From Candidatus Berkelbacteria bacterium (GTDB lineage Bacteria; Patescibacteriota; UBA1384; JAGVHQ01): a stretch of 32,577 bases of DNA. The notes beneath the pieces are model-generated. The model did no database searches and was not told the DNA's origin. It saw nothing but the letters and a program-made list of their open reading frames with translations. Positions 24,153-32,577 of the stretch are shown here, one piece after another (position 1 is the first letter of the stretch; the number at the start of each line of letters is the position of its first letter). Both the position numbers and the translations under genes were made by a program. Location of the stretch: contig JAGVHQ010000027.1 of the NCBI GenBank assembly GCA_020056565.1, positions 1 through 32,577 of the forward strand, given 5' to 3'.

Positions 24153-24566
24153 TTATGCTTTCTTCGCACCGTAGCGTGAACGGCCTTGGCGGCGGTCTTT
24201 TACACCTTCTGTATCGAGTTTTCCACGCACGATGTGGTAGCGCACACCCGGAAGGTCTTTCACTCTACCACCGCGTATCAGCACCACCGAGTGTTCTTGT
24301 AAGTTGTGTCCTTCACCCGGAATGTACGCGGTTACCTCTGTTCCGGAGGTTAAGCGCACTTTAGCAATTTTTCGTAATGCTGAGTTCGGTTTTTTAGGCG
24401 TGATCGTTGTTACCTTGATGCATACCCCACGTTTTAATGGCGCCCCAACCCTGTTCCATGTTGAGCGGTTTTTCATAAAATTCATTCCACGCTTCAATGC
24501 CGGCGTCGCGGGGGCAGCGACGTGTCGGGTTCGTCCCTTACGAATTAGCTGTGAAATAGTTGGCAT
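24153..24566 (-). CDS. rpsL: 30S ribosomal protein S12
   Basis: 137 residues (uS12), in the decoding centre. The core [41 protein letters not shown] and [17 protein letters not shown] is intact, with the lysines where streptomycin-resistance changes arise (TPKKPNS and GRVKD) in their sensitive form. Between PALKRG (22-27) and the core there is an extra segment of about 13 residues ([13 protein letters not shown]) compared with E. coli; Firmicutes such as streptococci have an insertion of similar size at the same place with another sequence. The ATG overlaps the rpoC stop by 1 nt, so rpoBC and str form one unit. Confidence 0.98.
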   Translation of the reverse strand: MPTISQLIRKGRTRHVAAPATPALKRGMNFMKNRSTWNRVGAPLKRGVCIKVTTITPKKPNSALRKIAKVRLTSGTEVTAYIPGEGHNLQEHSVVLIRGGRVKDLPGVRYHIVRGKLDTEGVKDRRQGRSRYGAKKA

Positions 24567-27500
24567 TAACGTGTTCCGTGGATTGCTTTCTTACGAGCGC
24601 TGCTTGGGTCGAAACCAGTACCTGCAGGAATCAATTTTCCAATAATCACATTTTCCTTCATTCCATTCAGGTGGTCAATCGCCCCACGTGCAGCGGCTTC
24701 AATCAATACCCCTGTAGTTTCTTGGAAACTCGCGGCGGAAAGGAAGCTCTGGGTCTTGAGCGAAACACGCGTAATCCCCATCACAACATCTTCGAATTGC
24801 ACCAGCTTTTTTCCCTTCTTCGCAAGTTCAGCATTGACAATTCCCGCGTGCAGACTGTCAATGATCTGGCCCGGTAAGAATTCAGAATCACCTTCGTCGG
24901 TCACCCGTACTTTGCAAAACATTTGACGTACGATCATCTCAATGTGTTTGGGGTTAATTGTTTGGCCTTGGGAAGAATAAATCGAAAGCACGTCTTTGAT
25001 GATGTAATCCTGTGTGGAAACTCTTCCGCGGTATTTAAGTGACTCGCCTAGGTCAAGGTGACCTTCGGTCAGTTGCTGACCCACCGTTACCTCGTCGCCG
25101 TCTTTAACAAGTACGATTTCGTTTGCTCGTAGTGGGAAACTGATCGATGCAAAGTCGGAAGAAACGACCGTAACTTGACGTTCCTTAACACGAGTAACTC
25201 CCGGAATTTTAGTTCGGATTGCTTTTACGTCTTTGGCGCTGCCGAGAATTTGCTTTGCTACAACTGGAGTGCCACTTTTGACAGTAATCTCGTAACCCTC
25301 AGGAATTTCGTATGTTTCCTCAATCTTTAGTCTTGTAATAATTTGCAGGGTTCGTTTTCCTTTTTCTGTATAGATTTTTACTGTTCCTGCAATTTGTGCG
25401 AGCGTAGCCGGGTTCTGTGGGATGCGTGCTTCAAATAACTCTTCCACACGCGGCAAACCACTCGTGATATCTTCACCCACAACTCCTCCCGAGTGGAATG
25501 TTTTCATTGTTAACTGCGTTCCTGGTTCTCCGATTGCTTGGGCAGCCATAATTCCAACCGCTTCACCATGTTTGACCATGTTACCTGTGGCCAGGTCACG
25601 CCCGTAGCAATTCTGGCAGACACCCCAGCGCGCTTGGCAGTAGAGGATCGAACGCACGAGCACATCAAATGGTTCATGGGTCTTCAGCCCAATGAGATGT
25701 TCTTCTGTGATGAGGGTGTCAGCGGGGACAATTGTTTTTCGTTCGAGCGTGATTGGCTTCACGGTTACTCTTCCAAGCAGGTGGCGCAGGTGCTCTGGAT
25801 CAGCGTGGATCACAAGCCCTTCCCTTGTTCCACAATCTTCTAGCGCTACGACCATGTCTTGGGATACATCAACAAGGCGGCGGGTAAGATACCCCGCATC
25901 CGATGTTCTCAGTGACGTGTCAGATTTACCTTTACGTGCGCCGTGAGTTGAAATGAAGTACTCAAATACATTTAATCCTTCGCGGTAGTTGGATTTAATC
26001 GGCAATTCAATAATCTCTCCACCTGGGTTTACCACGAGGCCCTTCATCCCACCCAGCTGCGTTACTTGAGTTACAGAACCGCGGGCGCCTGAAAGCATCA
26101 TGATATTCACCGGGTTATGTAGATTGAACTGGGCAAGCATTTCTTTTTCGACTTTGGCTCGGGCACTTGTCCATAGCTCAATGATCTTTAGGCGTCGTTC
26201 ATGATTGGTGATCAGTCCACGCCGATATTGCATCTCAATTTCTTCCACGATTTGGTCGGTGGCTTTGATGATCTCACCCTTTTTGGCCGGCACGTTAATA
26301 TCTGAAATTGAAATCGTCATCCCTGAGAGTGTTGCATGTCGGAAGCCTACTTTTTTAATTTCATCACTCACATCTGTGGTGACTTCGGCCCCTTCTGTCT
26401 TGAAGATATGTTCTACCAATTCTCGCAATGATTTTGAGTCCATTGGGTAATTTCTAAACCGTGCAGATTTCGGAAGAATGCCATTGAAGATAATTCGGCC
26501 GATACTTGTCTCGAGTAAGTTACCCACCTCAATCCCTGGTTCAGGCGTGTTCTCTTTGGTGACGAAGACATCTTCGATGCGAACCTTAATTGACGCTCGT
26601 ACATGTAGTTGTCCGTTTTGGTATGCGAGCATCGCTTCCTGACTGGAACCAAATATTCGTCCAGTCCCCTTAACTCCTTCTTCGATAGTGGTCAGGTAAT
26701 AACAACCGAAAACAATATCCAAACGTGGAGTAATAACCGGCTCACCTGAAGCAGGTTTTAAAACGTTTTTGGTTGAAAGCATAATGTCGCGTGCTTCTAT
26801 ATACGCCTGCTTGGAAAGCGGAACGTGTACTGCCATTTGGTCACCGTCAAAGTCAGCATTGAAGGCATAGCAAACTAATGGATGAAGCTGAATTGCTTTT
26901 CCTTCGATGAGGACGGGTTGAAATGCTTGAATTCCTAACCGGTGCAATGTTGGAGCGCGATTTAAAAGCACGTACTGCTCGGAGGTTATCCGCTCAAGGA
27001 TATCCCATACCTCCGGTGTTCCGCGTTCGATGAGGCGTGTGGCGTTTTTGACGTTGTGGACATATCCCTCGGAAATCATTTTTGAAATGACGAATGGCTT
27101 GAATAGCTCGAGCGCCATCCCCTTTGGTAGTCCACATTGGTGCAGCTTCAAGTTCGGACCGACTACAATTACCGAACGTCCAGAATAATCAACACGTTTT
27201 CCTAAGAGGTTTTGTCGGAAGCGACCTTGTTTACCGCGTAACATGTCTGAGAGTGAACGCAATTTGCGTTGCGCAGCCGTTGTTGAAACGGCCTTACCGC
27301 GCCGGACGCTGTTGTCGATTAAGGCGTCTACCGCCTCCTGCAGCATGCGTTTTTCGTTGCGGCAGATGACATCTGGTGCCCCGAGAGAAATAAGTTTTTT
27401 TAGGCGGTTATTGCGGTTAATCACTCGGCGATAGAGGTCGTTGAGGTCAGATGCAGCAAATCGTCCACCATCGAGCTGAACCATCGGTCGCAGATCAGGG

Positions 27501-28384
27501 GGAATCACCGGTAAACGAGTTGTGATGAGCCATTTCGGGTCGATCTTAGCTTTGAGCATGTCTTTTAGAACCCGGATACGCTTCAAGATCCGGCGGCGCT
27601 GGCTTCCCTGAGAGTCTTCGACTCCTTTTTCTAAGTTACGGACAACCTCATTGAAATCAATATCTTTGAGGAGCTGATGAAAGGCCTCCGCACCAATTCC
27701 AACCTTAATAATCGAACCGTACTTTAAACTGATTTCGTGGTAGCGCTGCTCGGTAATGATTTTATATTTTGCAAGCGATGAGATCTCATTTTTCGTGGCT
27801 CGGTACATGCCCTCAAGTTCTGTCAGCGGAGTAGATTGTTTTGGATCCGCTTTTTCAGTTGTATTACTGCTCTTTAATTTTCCGTGTAATTCACGGTATT
27901 CATTTTCCAGCTGGCTTAAGGCCTCGGTGCGGATTGTTTCGTCTACCTCAAGAACAATAAATCCGGCAAAGTAAATCACTTTCTCTAAGTCGTTAACCGA
28001 AAGGTTCAAAGCAAGGCCAAGAATCGATGGAACACTACGAACAAACCAAACATGCGCAACAGGAACGGCGAGTTCAATGTGCCCCATCCGCTCTCGGCGA
28101 ACAGCAGCGCGGGTTACCTCAACACCACATTTATCGCAAATGACGCCTTTATAACGAATTTTCTTGTATTTACCACAATAACATTCCCAGTCTTTAATCG
28201 GACCGAAAATACGTTCGTCAAACAATCCGTCACGTTCTGGTTTCTGTGTACGGTAGTTAATTGTTTCCGGCTTGGTGACTTCCCCATATGACCAGTTGTA
28301 TACATCTTCAGGGGACGCGATTGAGATTCGGATAGCATTAAAATCGGCGACGCGCGTATCTTGGCGTGTCTGTGCTTCTTGCAT
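24566..28384 (-). CDS. rpoC: RNA polymerase beta' subunit
   Basis: 1272 residues, without the large lineage-specific insertions of E. coli or cyanobacteria. The N-terminal zinc ribbon has C68, C70, C83 and C86. The catalytic loop [11 protein letters not shown] places the Mg-binding Asp at 511, 513 and 515. The second zinc site is C851, C916, C923 and C926. The trigger-loop segment [17 protein letters not shown] (951 onward) has Lys961 where nearly all bacteria have Arg (E. coli R933), while H964 is retained. The C-terminus [30 protein letters not shown] is complete. TAATG overlaps join it to rpoB upstream and rpsL downstream. Confidence 0.98.
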   Translation of the reverse strand: MQEAQTRQDTRVADFNAIRISIASPEDVYNWSYGEVTKPETINYRTQKPERDGLFDERIFGPIKDWECYCGKYKKIRYKGVICDKCGVEVTRAAVRRERMGHIELAVPVAHVWFVRSVPSILGLALNLSVNDLEKVIYFAGFIVLEVDETIRTEALSQLENEYRELHGKLKSSNTTEKADPKQSTPLTELEGMYRATKNEISSLAKYKIITEQRYHEISLKYGSIIKVGIGAEAFHQLLKDIDFNEVVRNLEKGVEDSQGSQRRRILKRIRVLKDMLKAKIDPKWLITTRLPVIPPDLRPMVQLDGGRFAASDLNDLYRRVINRNNRLKKLISLGAPDVICRNEKRMLQEAVDALIDNSVRRGKAVSTTAAQRKLRSLSDMLRGKQGRFRQNLLGKRVDYSGRSVIVVGPNLKLHQCGLPKGMALELFKPFVISKMISEGYVHNVKNATRLIERGTPEVWDILERITSEQYVLLNRAPTLHRLGIQAFQPVLIEGKAIQLHPLVCYAFNADFDGDQMAVHVPLSKQAYIEARDIMLSTKNVLKPASGEPVITPRLDIVFGCYYLTTIEEGVKGTGRIFGSSQEAMLAYQNGQLHVRASIKVRIEDVFVTKENTPEPGIEVGNLLETSIGRIIFNGILPKSARFRNYPMDSKSLRELVEHIFKTEGAEVTTDVSDEIKKVGFRHATLSGMTISISDINVPAKKGEIIKATDQIVEEIEMQYRRGLITNHERRLKIIELWTSARAKVEKEMLAQFNLHNPVNIMMLSGARGSVTQVTQLGGMKGLVVNPGGEIIELPIKSNYREGLNVFEYFISTHGARKGKSDTSLRTSDAGYLTRRLVDVSQDMVVALEDCGTREGLVIHADPEHLRHLLGRVTVKPITLERKTIVPADTLITEEHLIGLKTHEPFDVLVRSILYCQARWGVCQNCYGRDLATGNMVKHGEAVGIMAAQAIGEPGTQLTMKTFHSGGVVGEDITSGLPRVEELFEARIPQNPATLAQIAGTVKIYTEKGKRTLQIITRLKIEETYEIPEGYEITVKSGTPVVAKQILGSAKDVKAIRTKIPGVTRVKERQVTVVSSDFASISFPLRANEIVLVKDGDEVTVGQQLTEGHLDLGESLKYRGRVSTQDYIIKDVLSIYSSQGQTINPKHIEMIVRQMFCKVRVTDEGDSEFLPGQIIDSLHAGIVNAELAKKGKKLVQFEDVVMGITRVSLKTQSFLSAASFQETTGVLIEAAARGAIDHLNGMKENVIIGKLIPAGTGFDPSSARKKAIHGTR

Positions 28385-31300
28385 TAGGCCTCCTCAACCG
28401 GCTCGGGTACCGGTTCTGGTTCGTCAAGTTTCAGCTCAGTCAGTTCACGATCAAGTGTTTCTTCGTGATCTTCTTCATGCTCGGGCGTTGCCGGTGAAGA
28501 TGATCGAGTTACCTTGGGCTTTTCCTCTGCTCCAATTTTGGTTGTACCCTGCTGGGTAAGGAGCTCTACATTGAGCCCGAGGCTTTGCAACTCGCGGGTC
28601 AGGACAAAGAATGAGGCTGGAACCGATGGTTTCTGGATCTCTTCACCCCGGATGATTGCTTCATAGGCCTTACTTCGTCCGATGACATCATCAGATTTCA
28701 GAGTAAGCATCTCCTGAAGTGAGTGGGCCGCACCGTACGCTTCGAGCGCCCAGACTTCCATTTCTCCAAAGCGTTGGCCTCCAAACTGTGCTTTTCCACC
28801 GAGAGGTTGTTGAGTAACCATAGAATATGGTCCGGTGGAGCGGGCATGCATTTTGTCGTCAACTAAGTGGTTGAGTTTCATTATGTAAATAATGCCTACG
28901 GTTGTCTTTTGGTCAAATGGTTCACCGGTGCGTCCATCGCGGAGCTGGATTTTGCCACTTTCCGGTAAGCCCGCCTTCTTTAGCTCGCCTTCGATTTGCT
29001 TTACGGTAACACCCTCAAAGACTGGTGTAGCAACCTTATAATTGAGCGTTTTAGCAGCCCAGCCAAGATGGGTTTCCAGGATTTGACCGAGGTTCATTCT
29101 GGAGACTACGCCTAACGGGTTCAGAACAATATCAACAGGGGTACCATCTGGCAAATATGGCATCTCTTCTTCGGGGAGGATGACGGAGATGACACCCTTA
29201 TTGCCGTGTCGACCGGCAAGTTTATCACCAACAGAAACTTTTCTCAGTTGAGCAATTGAGATCTGAATCATCTGATATACGCCAGATGGGAGCTCGTCCC
29301 CTTGGTCCTTTGAAAACAACTTGATTCCGACGACTTTTCCGCGTTCTCCATGCGGAAGCCTCAGCGAGGTGTCTTTTACGTCTTTGGCTTTTTCTCCGAA
29401 AATTGCGCGCAGGAGTTTTTCTTCTGCAGAAAGTTCAGACTCTCCTTTCGGAGAGATTTTGCCAACGAGAATATCCCCGGCGGAAATTTCTGCTCCGATT
29501 CGGATAACACCCAACTCATCGAGGTTCGCGAGTGCTTCATCTCCAACATTTGGTATATCGCGCGTGACAATTTCCGGTCCTAATTTAGTGTCCCGTACTT
29601 CGACTGAGTATTCTTCAATATGGATTGAGGAGAAACGATCGTCTTTCACTAACCGTTCCGAAATCGCAATCGCATCTTCAAAGTTGGTGCCCCAGAAAGA
29701 GAGGAACGCAACGAGCACGTTTTGTCCCAAAGCGAGCTCGCCTTGGTCTACCGAAGCTCCGTCTGCGATCACTTCACCTTTTTTAACCTTGTCTCCTACG
29801 GAAACGATCGGTGTCTGGTTCATGCAAGTTGCTTGGTTAGAGCGGATGAATTTCTCTAGTTGTTGGCGGTGTATTTTGCCTTTGTCATCGCTTATGTGGA
29901 TTTCATTTCCGTCTACGTAGCGTATTGAACCATCAAAAGGTGCCACGAATACTTGCCCAGAGTTTTGGGCGGCGGTACCTTCGAGTCCTGTGCCAACCAA
30001 AGGTGCAGAGGCGCGTACCAGCGGCACTGCCTGGCGCTGCATGTTTGATCCCATGGAAGCGCGAGTGGCGTCATCATGCTCGACAAATGGGATAAGCCCC
30101 GTAGTTACTGATACAATCTGGCACGCAGAAACGTCAATAAATTGAATCTTCTCAACCTTTTCTTGTGAGGGGCTGCCAAATTTACGGACAACAACCCGTG
30201 GTTCGGTGATATACCCTTGCTTATCTACGGGCGTTGAAGCAGGCGCAATAATGTAGCGCTCCTCTTCCATCGCATCCATATAGACCAGCTTTTTCGTGAC
30301 CCGTGGTTTAAGGCCGGCTTTTTGCTCAACTTCAAGATACGGCGTTTCGATGAAACCGTACTCATTTACCTTTCCGTATGTTGCGAGATACCCAACGAGA
30401 CCGATGTTTGGACCTTCAGGGGTTTCGATCGGGCAGACACGCCCGTAATGGGAAGCGTGCACGTCGCGTACTTCAAACCCGGCTCGCTCCCGAGAAAGTC
30501 CACCCGGTCCGGTTGAAGAAAGCGTTCGTTTGTGCTCGAGCTCCGCCAGAGGGTTGGTCTGGTTCATAAATTGAGAAAGCTGAGAGGAAGCAAAGAACTC
30601 TTGCAAGACAGCCGCCACAGGGCGAGAGTTCACCAGTTGAGAGGCAGTCACTGTTAAGGGGTCAACAACGCTCATGCGGTCGCGAATAATGCGCTCCATT
30701 CGTAAGAACCCGACTCTCAGACGACCTTGCACGAGCTCTCCGACAGCCCTCACACGCCGGTTGCGTAGGTGGTCGATATCGTCCGGTTGGGCGGTTGGGT
30801 CGTTATTCAGGCGAATCACCTCTTTGACGATTTCAATGATGTCTTCCAGGCGCAGGATCCGGTCGCGTTCCGAGTCTTTCCCGGCGATGTTTAAGCGTTG
30901 GTTTAATTTATAGCGGCCGACCTTACCAAGGTCGTAGCGCTTAGGGTTGAAGAACAGAGCTTCCAGGAAGGTTTTAGCAGTGTCTGCGGTTGTGAGGTCT
31001 CCTGGGCGAATTCGCTTGTAGACTTCCGTGTAGCTTTCGGCACGTGTTTTTGCAGGGTCTTTGAGAAGCGTTGCCTTGATATAGTCGTGATCTGCGTTAT
31101 CATTAACGTCTTTAAACGCGGTGAGGATGTCTTCGTCTTTGTCGAGTCCCAGTGATTTTAAAAATGTCGTAATCGGTATTTTTCGTTTACGGTCAACCTT
31201 AACGGAGATAACATCGCGGTTTGAGGTTTCAATCTCGAGCCACGCTCCGCGGGACGGAATCAGTTTCGCGCCGAATAGTGTTCGCCCCCCCGATTCCTCT

Positions 31301-31710
31301 CCGGTAAATAGTACTCCATATGAGCGGACAATTTGGGAAACAACAACCCGCTCTACACCGTTGATGATAAAAGTGCCGCGATTAGTCATGACAGGGAAAT
31401 CCCCAAGAAAAATTTCAGACTCTTTTTGCTTGCCTGTTACTTTATTAATAAGGATCGCCTTGCACTTTAGAGGTGCTTTGTAGGTGAGGTTTTTTTCGCG
31501 TGCGGTCGCTTCGTCTACGCGAGGCGCTTCGAGTGCATAATCGCCGAATTCAAGGCGTAAGTTCTTACCTGTGAAATCATCGACAGGAGAGATCTCATCA
31601 ATAATCTCTTGGATACCCTCGTCAAAGAGCCAGCGATATGAATCAAGCTGTAGTTGAATGAGGTTGGGAAAGGAGACATTAATCTTCCTCTCAGAGAAAT
31701 ATTTACGCAT
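28384..31710 (-). CDS. rpoB: RNA polymerase beta subunit
   Basis: 1108 residues, a compact beta without the large insertions of proteobacterial Rpo[11 protein letters not shown], the fork/rifampicin region ([20 protein letters not shown], near 376-395), [22 protein letters not shown], the active-site [12 protein letters not shown] (828-839; the lysines equivalent to E. coli K1065 and K1073 are K830 and K838), and [22 protein letters not shown] are all present. The rifampicin pocket carries several changes at known resistance positions (see findings). After the clamp-binding C-terminus there is an acidic, proline-rich tail of about 47 residues. GAGGAG lies 6 nt before the ATG. It is preceded by obg and a promoter, not by rplJL. 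Confidence 0.98.
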   Translation of the reverse strand: MRKYFSERKINVSFPNLIQLQLDSYRWLFDEGIQEIIDEISPVDDFTGKNLRLEFGDYALEAPRVDEATAREKNLTYKAPLKCKAILINKVTGKQKESEIFLGDFPVMTNRGTFIINGVERVVVSQIVRSYGVLFTGEESGGRTLFGAKLIPSRGAWLEIETSNRDVISVKVDRKRKIPITTFLKSLGLDKDEDILTAFKDVNDNADHDYIKATLLKDPAKTRAESYTEVYKRIRPGDLTTADTAKTFLEALFFNPKRYDLGKVGRYKLNQRLNIAGKDSERDRILRLEDIIEIVKEVIRLNNDPTAQPDDIDHLRNRRVRAVGELVQGRLRVGFLRMERIIRDRMSVVDPLTVTASQLVNSRPVAAVLQEFFASSQLSQFMNQTNPLAELEHKRTLSSTGPGGLSRERAGFEVRDVHASHYGRVCPIETPEGPNIGLVGYLATYGKVNEYGFIETPYLEVEQKAGLKPRVTKKLVYMDAMEEERYIIAPASTPVDKQGYITEPRVVVRKFGSPSQEKVEKIQFIDVSACQIVSVTTGLIPFVEHDDATRASMGSNMQRQAVPLVRASAPLVGTGLEGTAAQNSGQVFVAPFDGSIRYVDGNEIHISDDKGKIHRQQLEKFIRSNQATCMNQTPIVSVGDKVKKGEVIADGASVDQGELALGQNVLVAFLSFWGTNFEDAIAISERLVKDDRFSSIHIEEYSVEVRDTKLGPEIVTRDIPNVGDEALANLDELGVIRIGAEISAGDILVGKISPKGESELSAEEKLLRAIFGEKAKDVKDTSLRLPHGERGKVVGIKLFSKDQGDELPSGVYQMIQISIAQLRKVSVGDKLAGRHGNKGVISVILPEEEMPYLPDGTPVDIVLNPLGVVSRMNLGQILETHLGWAAKTLNYKVATPVFEGVTVKQIEGELKKAGLPESGKIQLRDGRTGEPFDQKTTVGIIYIMKLNHLVDDKMHARSTGPYSMVTQQPLGGKAQFGGQRFGEMEVWALEAYGAAHSLQEMLTLKSDDVIGRSKAYEAIIRGEEIQKPSVPASFFVLTRELQSLGLNVELLTQQGTTKIGAEEKPKVTRSSSPATPEHEEDHEETLDRELTELKLDEPEPVPEPVEEA

Positions 31711-31716
31711 GTTTTT

Positions 31717-31722
31717 CTCCTC
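31717..31722 (-). promoter_or_regulatory. Ribosome binding site of rpoB
   Basis: GAGGAG on the minus strand, 6 nt before the rpoB ATG; one of the strongest sites in the window and consistent with independent initiation at the head of a transcript. Confidence 0.75.
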
Positions 31723-31735
31723 ACGTTAAAATAAT

Positions 31736-31766
31736 CCACACAAGGTGGGACTTCAGTAAAGTACTG
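31736..31766 (-). promoter_or_regulatory. Small hairpins in the rpoB leader
   Basis: On the transcript CAGTA and TACTG pair around a 3-nt loop (31754-31766), followed by CCAC and GTGG around a 5-nt loop (31736-31748). Both lie in the roughly 115-nt leader. There is no U-run. A regulatory role is possible but unsupported beyond position. Confidence 0.3.
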
Positions 31767-31833
31767 CTTTTTAATTCACTGCGATTTGTATAGCTGACAC
31801 CTTTGCCTTTGTCCTGTCTGTCCGATCACCATT

Positions 31834-31862
31834 ACTCTATCGAAGACCCTTTTGTTTGTCAA
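31834..31862 (-). promoter_or_regulatory. Sigma70-type promoter for rpoBC-str
   Basis: A perfect TTGACA (31862-31857), 17 nt, then TAGAGT (31839-31834; 4 of 6). It starts 9 nt after the obg stop codon. The predicted start near 31827 gives a leader of about 115 nt. A weaker overlapping set, AGGACA-17-TATACA, lies further downstream in the same spacer. Confidence 0.7.
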
Positions 31863-31871
31863 GGGGTGTCT

Positions 31872-32577
31872 CTACGATGCTTTTGAGCGAGTATAGAGCT
31901 TACGAATTCCTTCTTTCAACTGAGGAATTCCCTGAGAGGTTTTAGAAGAAACCAGAAAGTCATGCGCAACCGATGGAGGGGTTCGAATAAGGTCACTTTT
32001 CGTTAAGACCACTAGATATGCACGTTTGAGAAGTTGGGGTGAAAAATGGGTGAGTTCCTGCTTGAGCATCTCCAGTTGAGCGGGAATGTCCTTTTCGGTT
32101 GCGTCGAGGACATAGATAAGTACGCGTGTGCGTTCGATATGCTTCAGGAATCGGATCCCTAACCCTTTACCTGTGGAAGCCCCGTCGATGAGGCCGGGAA
32201 TGTCCGCGATTACAACTCGCGGGCGGCCTTCCATTACCCCGAGGACAGGTCGCGTTGTCGTAAATGGGTAGGCACCGACTTGGGGATGTGCGTTTGTTAA
32301 TGCGGTAATTAATGACGATTTACCCGCATTAGGTAAGCCAACCAAGCCAACATCCGCTAATAATTTCAAAGATAAGGCCAGGGTGCATTGCTCACCTTTA
32401 GTGGGAGGGCTGGATTCGCGGGGAGTGCGGTTAGTGGATGAGCGGAAATGGCGGTTTCCAAATCCGCCGATACCCCCTTTGGCAACAAGGAGTTTTTCTC
32501 CAGGGTGGATAAGGTCGCTTCGTATGCCGTTTCCCGAGATTTGCGTGCCAATTGGGACGAGGATTACCAGTTCATCC
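31872..32577 (-). CDS. obg: GTPase Obg, N-terminus cut by window edge
   Basis: 234 C-terminal residues are visible; the frame is open to the right edge. Obg is a GTPase of late 50S assembly. The end of the glycine-rich Obg fold is seen in LLVAKGGIGGFGNRHFRSS and NRTPRE, then the G domain: KLLADVGLVGLPNAGKSS (G1), YPFTTTRP (switch I; T107/T108), DIPGLIDGA (G3), LTKSD (G4, with T for the usual N) and SSKTSQG (G5). The protein ends shortly after G5, so the C-terminal OCT domain of some Obg proteins is absent. A TTG inside the frame at 32369 is not the true start, because the Obg-fold sequence continues upstream of it. Confidence 0.95.
   Translation of the reverse strand, partial: DELVILVPIGTQISGNGIRSDLIHPGEKLLVAKGGIGGFGNRHFRSSTNRTPRESSPPTKGEQCTLALSLKLLADVGLVGLPNAGKSSLITALTNAHPQVGAYPFTTTRPVLGVMEGRPRVVIADIPGLIDGASTGKGLGIRFLKHIERTRVLIYVLDATEKDIPAQLEMLKQELTHFSPQLLKRAYLVVLTKSDLIRTPPSVAHDFLVSSKTSQGIPQLKEGIRKLYTRSKAS

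Noticed and set aside
29321-29920. 199-codon plus-strand open frame inside rpoB
   Set aside because: Serine-rich, low-complexity translation antisense to the conserved catalytic region of rpoB; a shadow frame.
1-32577. UGA recoding as in Gracilibacteria or Absconditabacteria
   Set aside because: Many ribosomal genes end at UGA in ATGA overlaps, at exactly the position where homologues end.

Overview
The window is a single, almost gapless block of 45 genes, all read from the minus strand, so the biological order runs from high to low coordinates. It is the core transcription/translation locus of a bacterium: obg (5' end cut off), rpoB-rpoC-rpsL-rpsG-fusA (rpoBC joined to the str operon), tuf-rpsJ, the S10 cluster (rplC to rpsQ), the spc cluster (rplN to map), the alpha cluster (infA to rplQ), rplM-rpsI, then rbfA, a small membrane protein, pheS and pheT (3' end cut off). 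I see no plus-strand gene, tRNA, rRNA, CRISPR array, IS element or phage gene.

The organism looks like a compact-genome bacterium, most likely of the Candidate Phyla Radiation (Patescibacteria). Reasons: rpmD (L30) is missing from its usual place between rpsE and rplO, L13 is short at both ends, and genes are packed with 1-, 4- and 8-nt overlaps. UGA is used as an ordinary stop many times, which argues against the UGA-recoding Gracilibacteria/Absconditabacteria. The assignment is inference; no 16S gene is present.

Region by region (minus-strand reading). 32577-31872: obg. 31871-31711: leader with a TTGACA-17-TAGAGT promoter. 31710-21593: rpoB, rpoC, rpsL, rpsG, fusA. 21592-21500: tuf promoter and hairpin leader. 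21499-19941: tuf and rpsJ. 19940-19831: promoter and long leader hairpin. 19830-3583: 32 genes from rplC to rpsI with no gap above 11 nt. 3582-3397: repeat-like hairpins with a possible promoter. 3396-1: rbfA, membrane protein, pheS, pheT.

The genes supply RNA polymerase core (alpha, beta, beta'), about half of the ribosomal proteins, EF-Tu, EF-G, IF-1, ribosome assembly factors (Obg, RbfA), the SecY channel, N-terminal methionine removal (Map), adenylate kinase and Phe-tRNA synthetase. The non-standard items are a nitroreductase-family gene between rplO and secY, an exported beta-propeller-like protein between secY and adk, an RNA polymerase alpha subunit with no C-terminal domain, changes in the rifampicin pocket of RpoB and the trigger loop of RpoC, and four near-consensus promoters sitting against the stop codon of the preceding gene, three of them in or next to hairpin-forming DNA.
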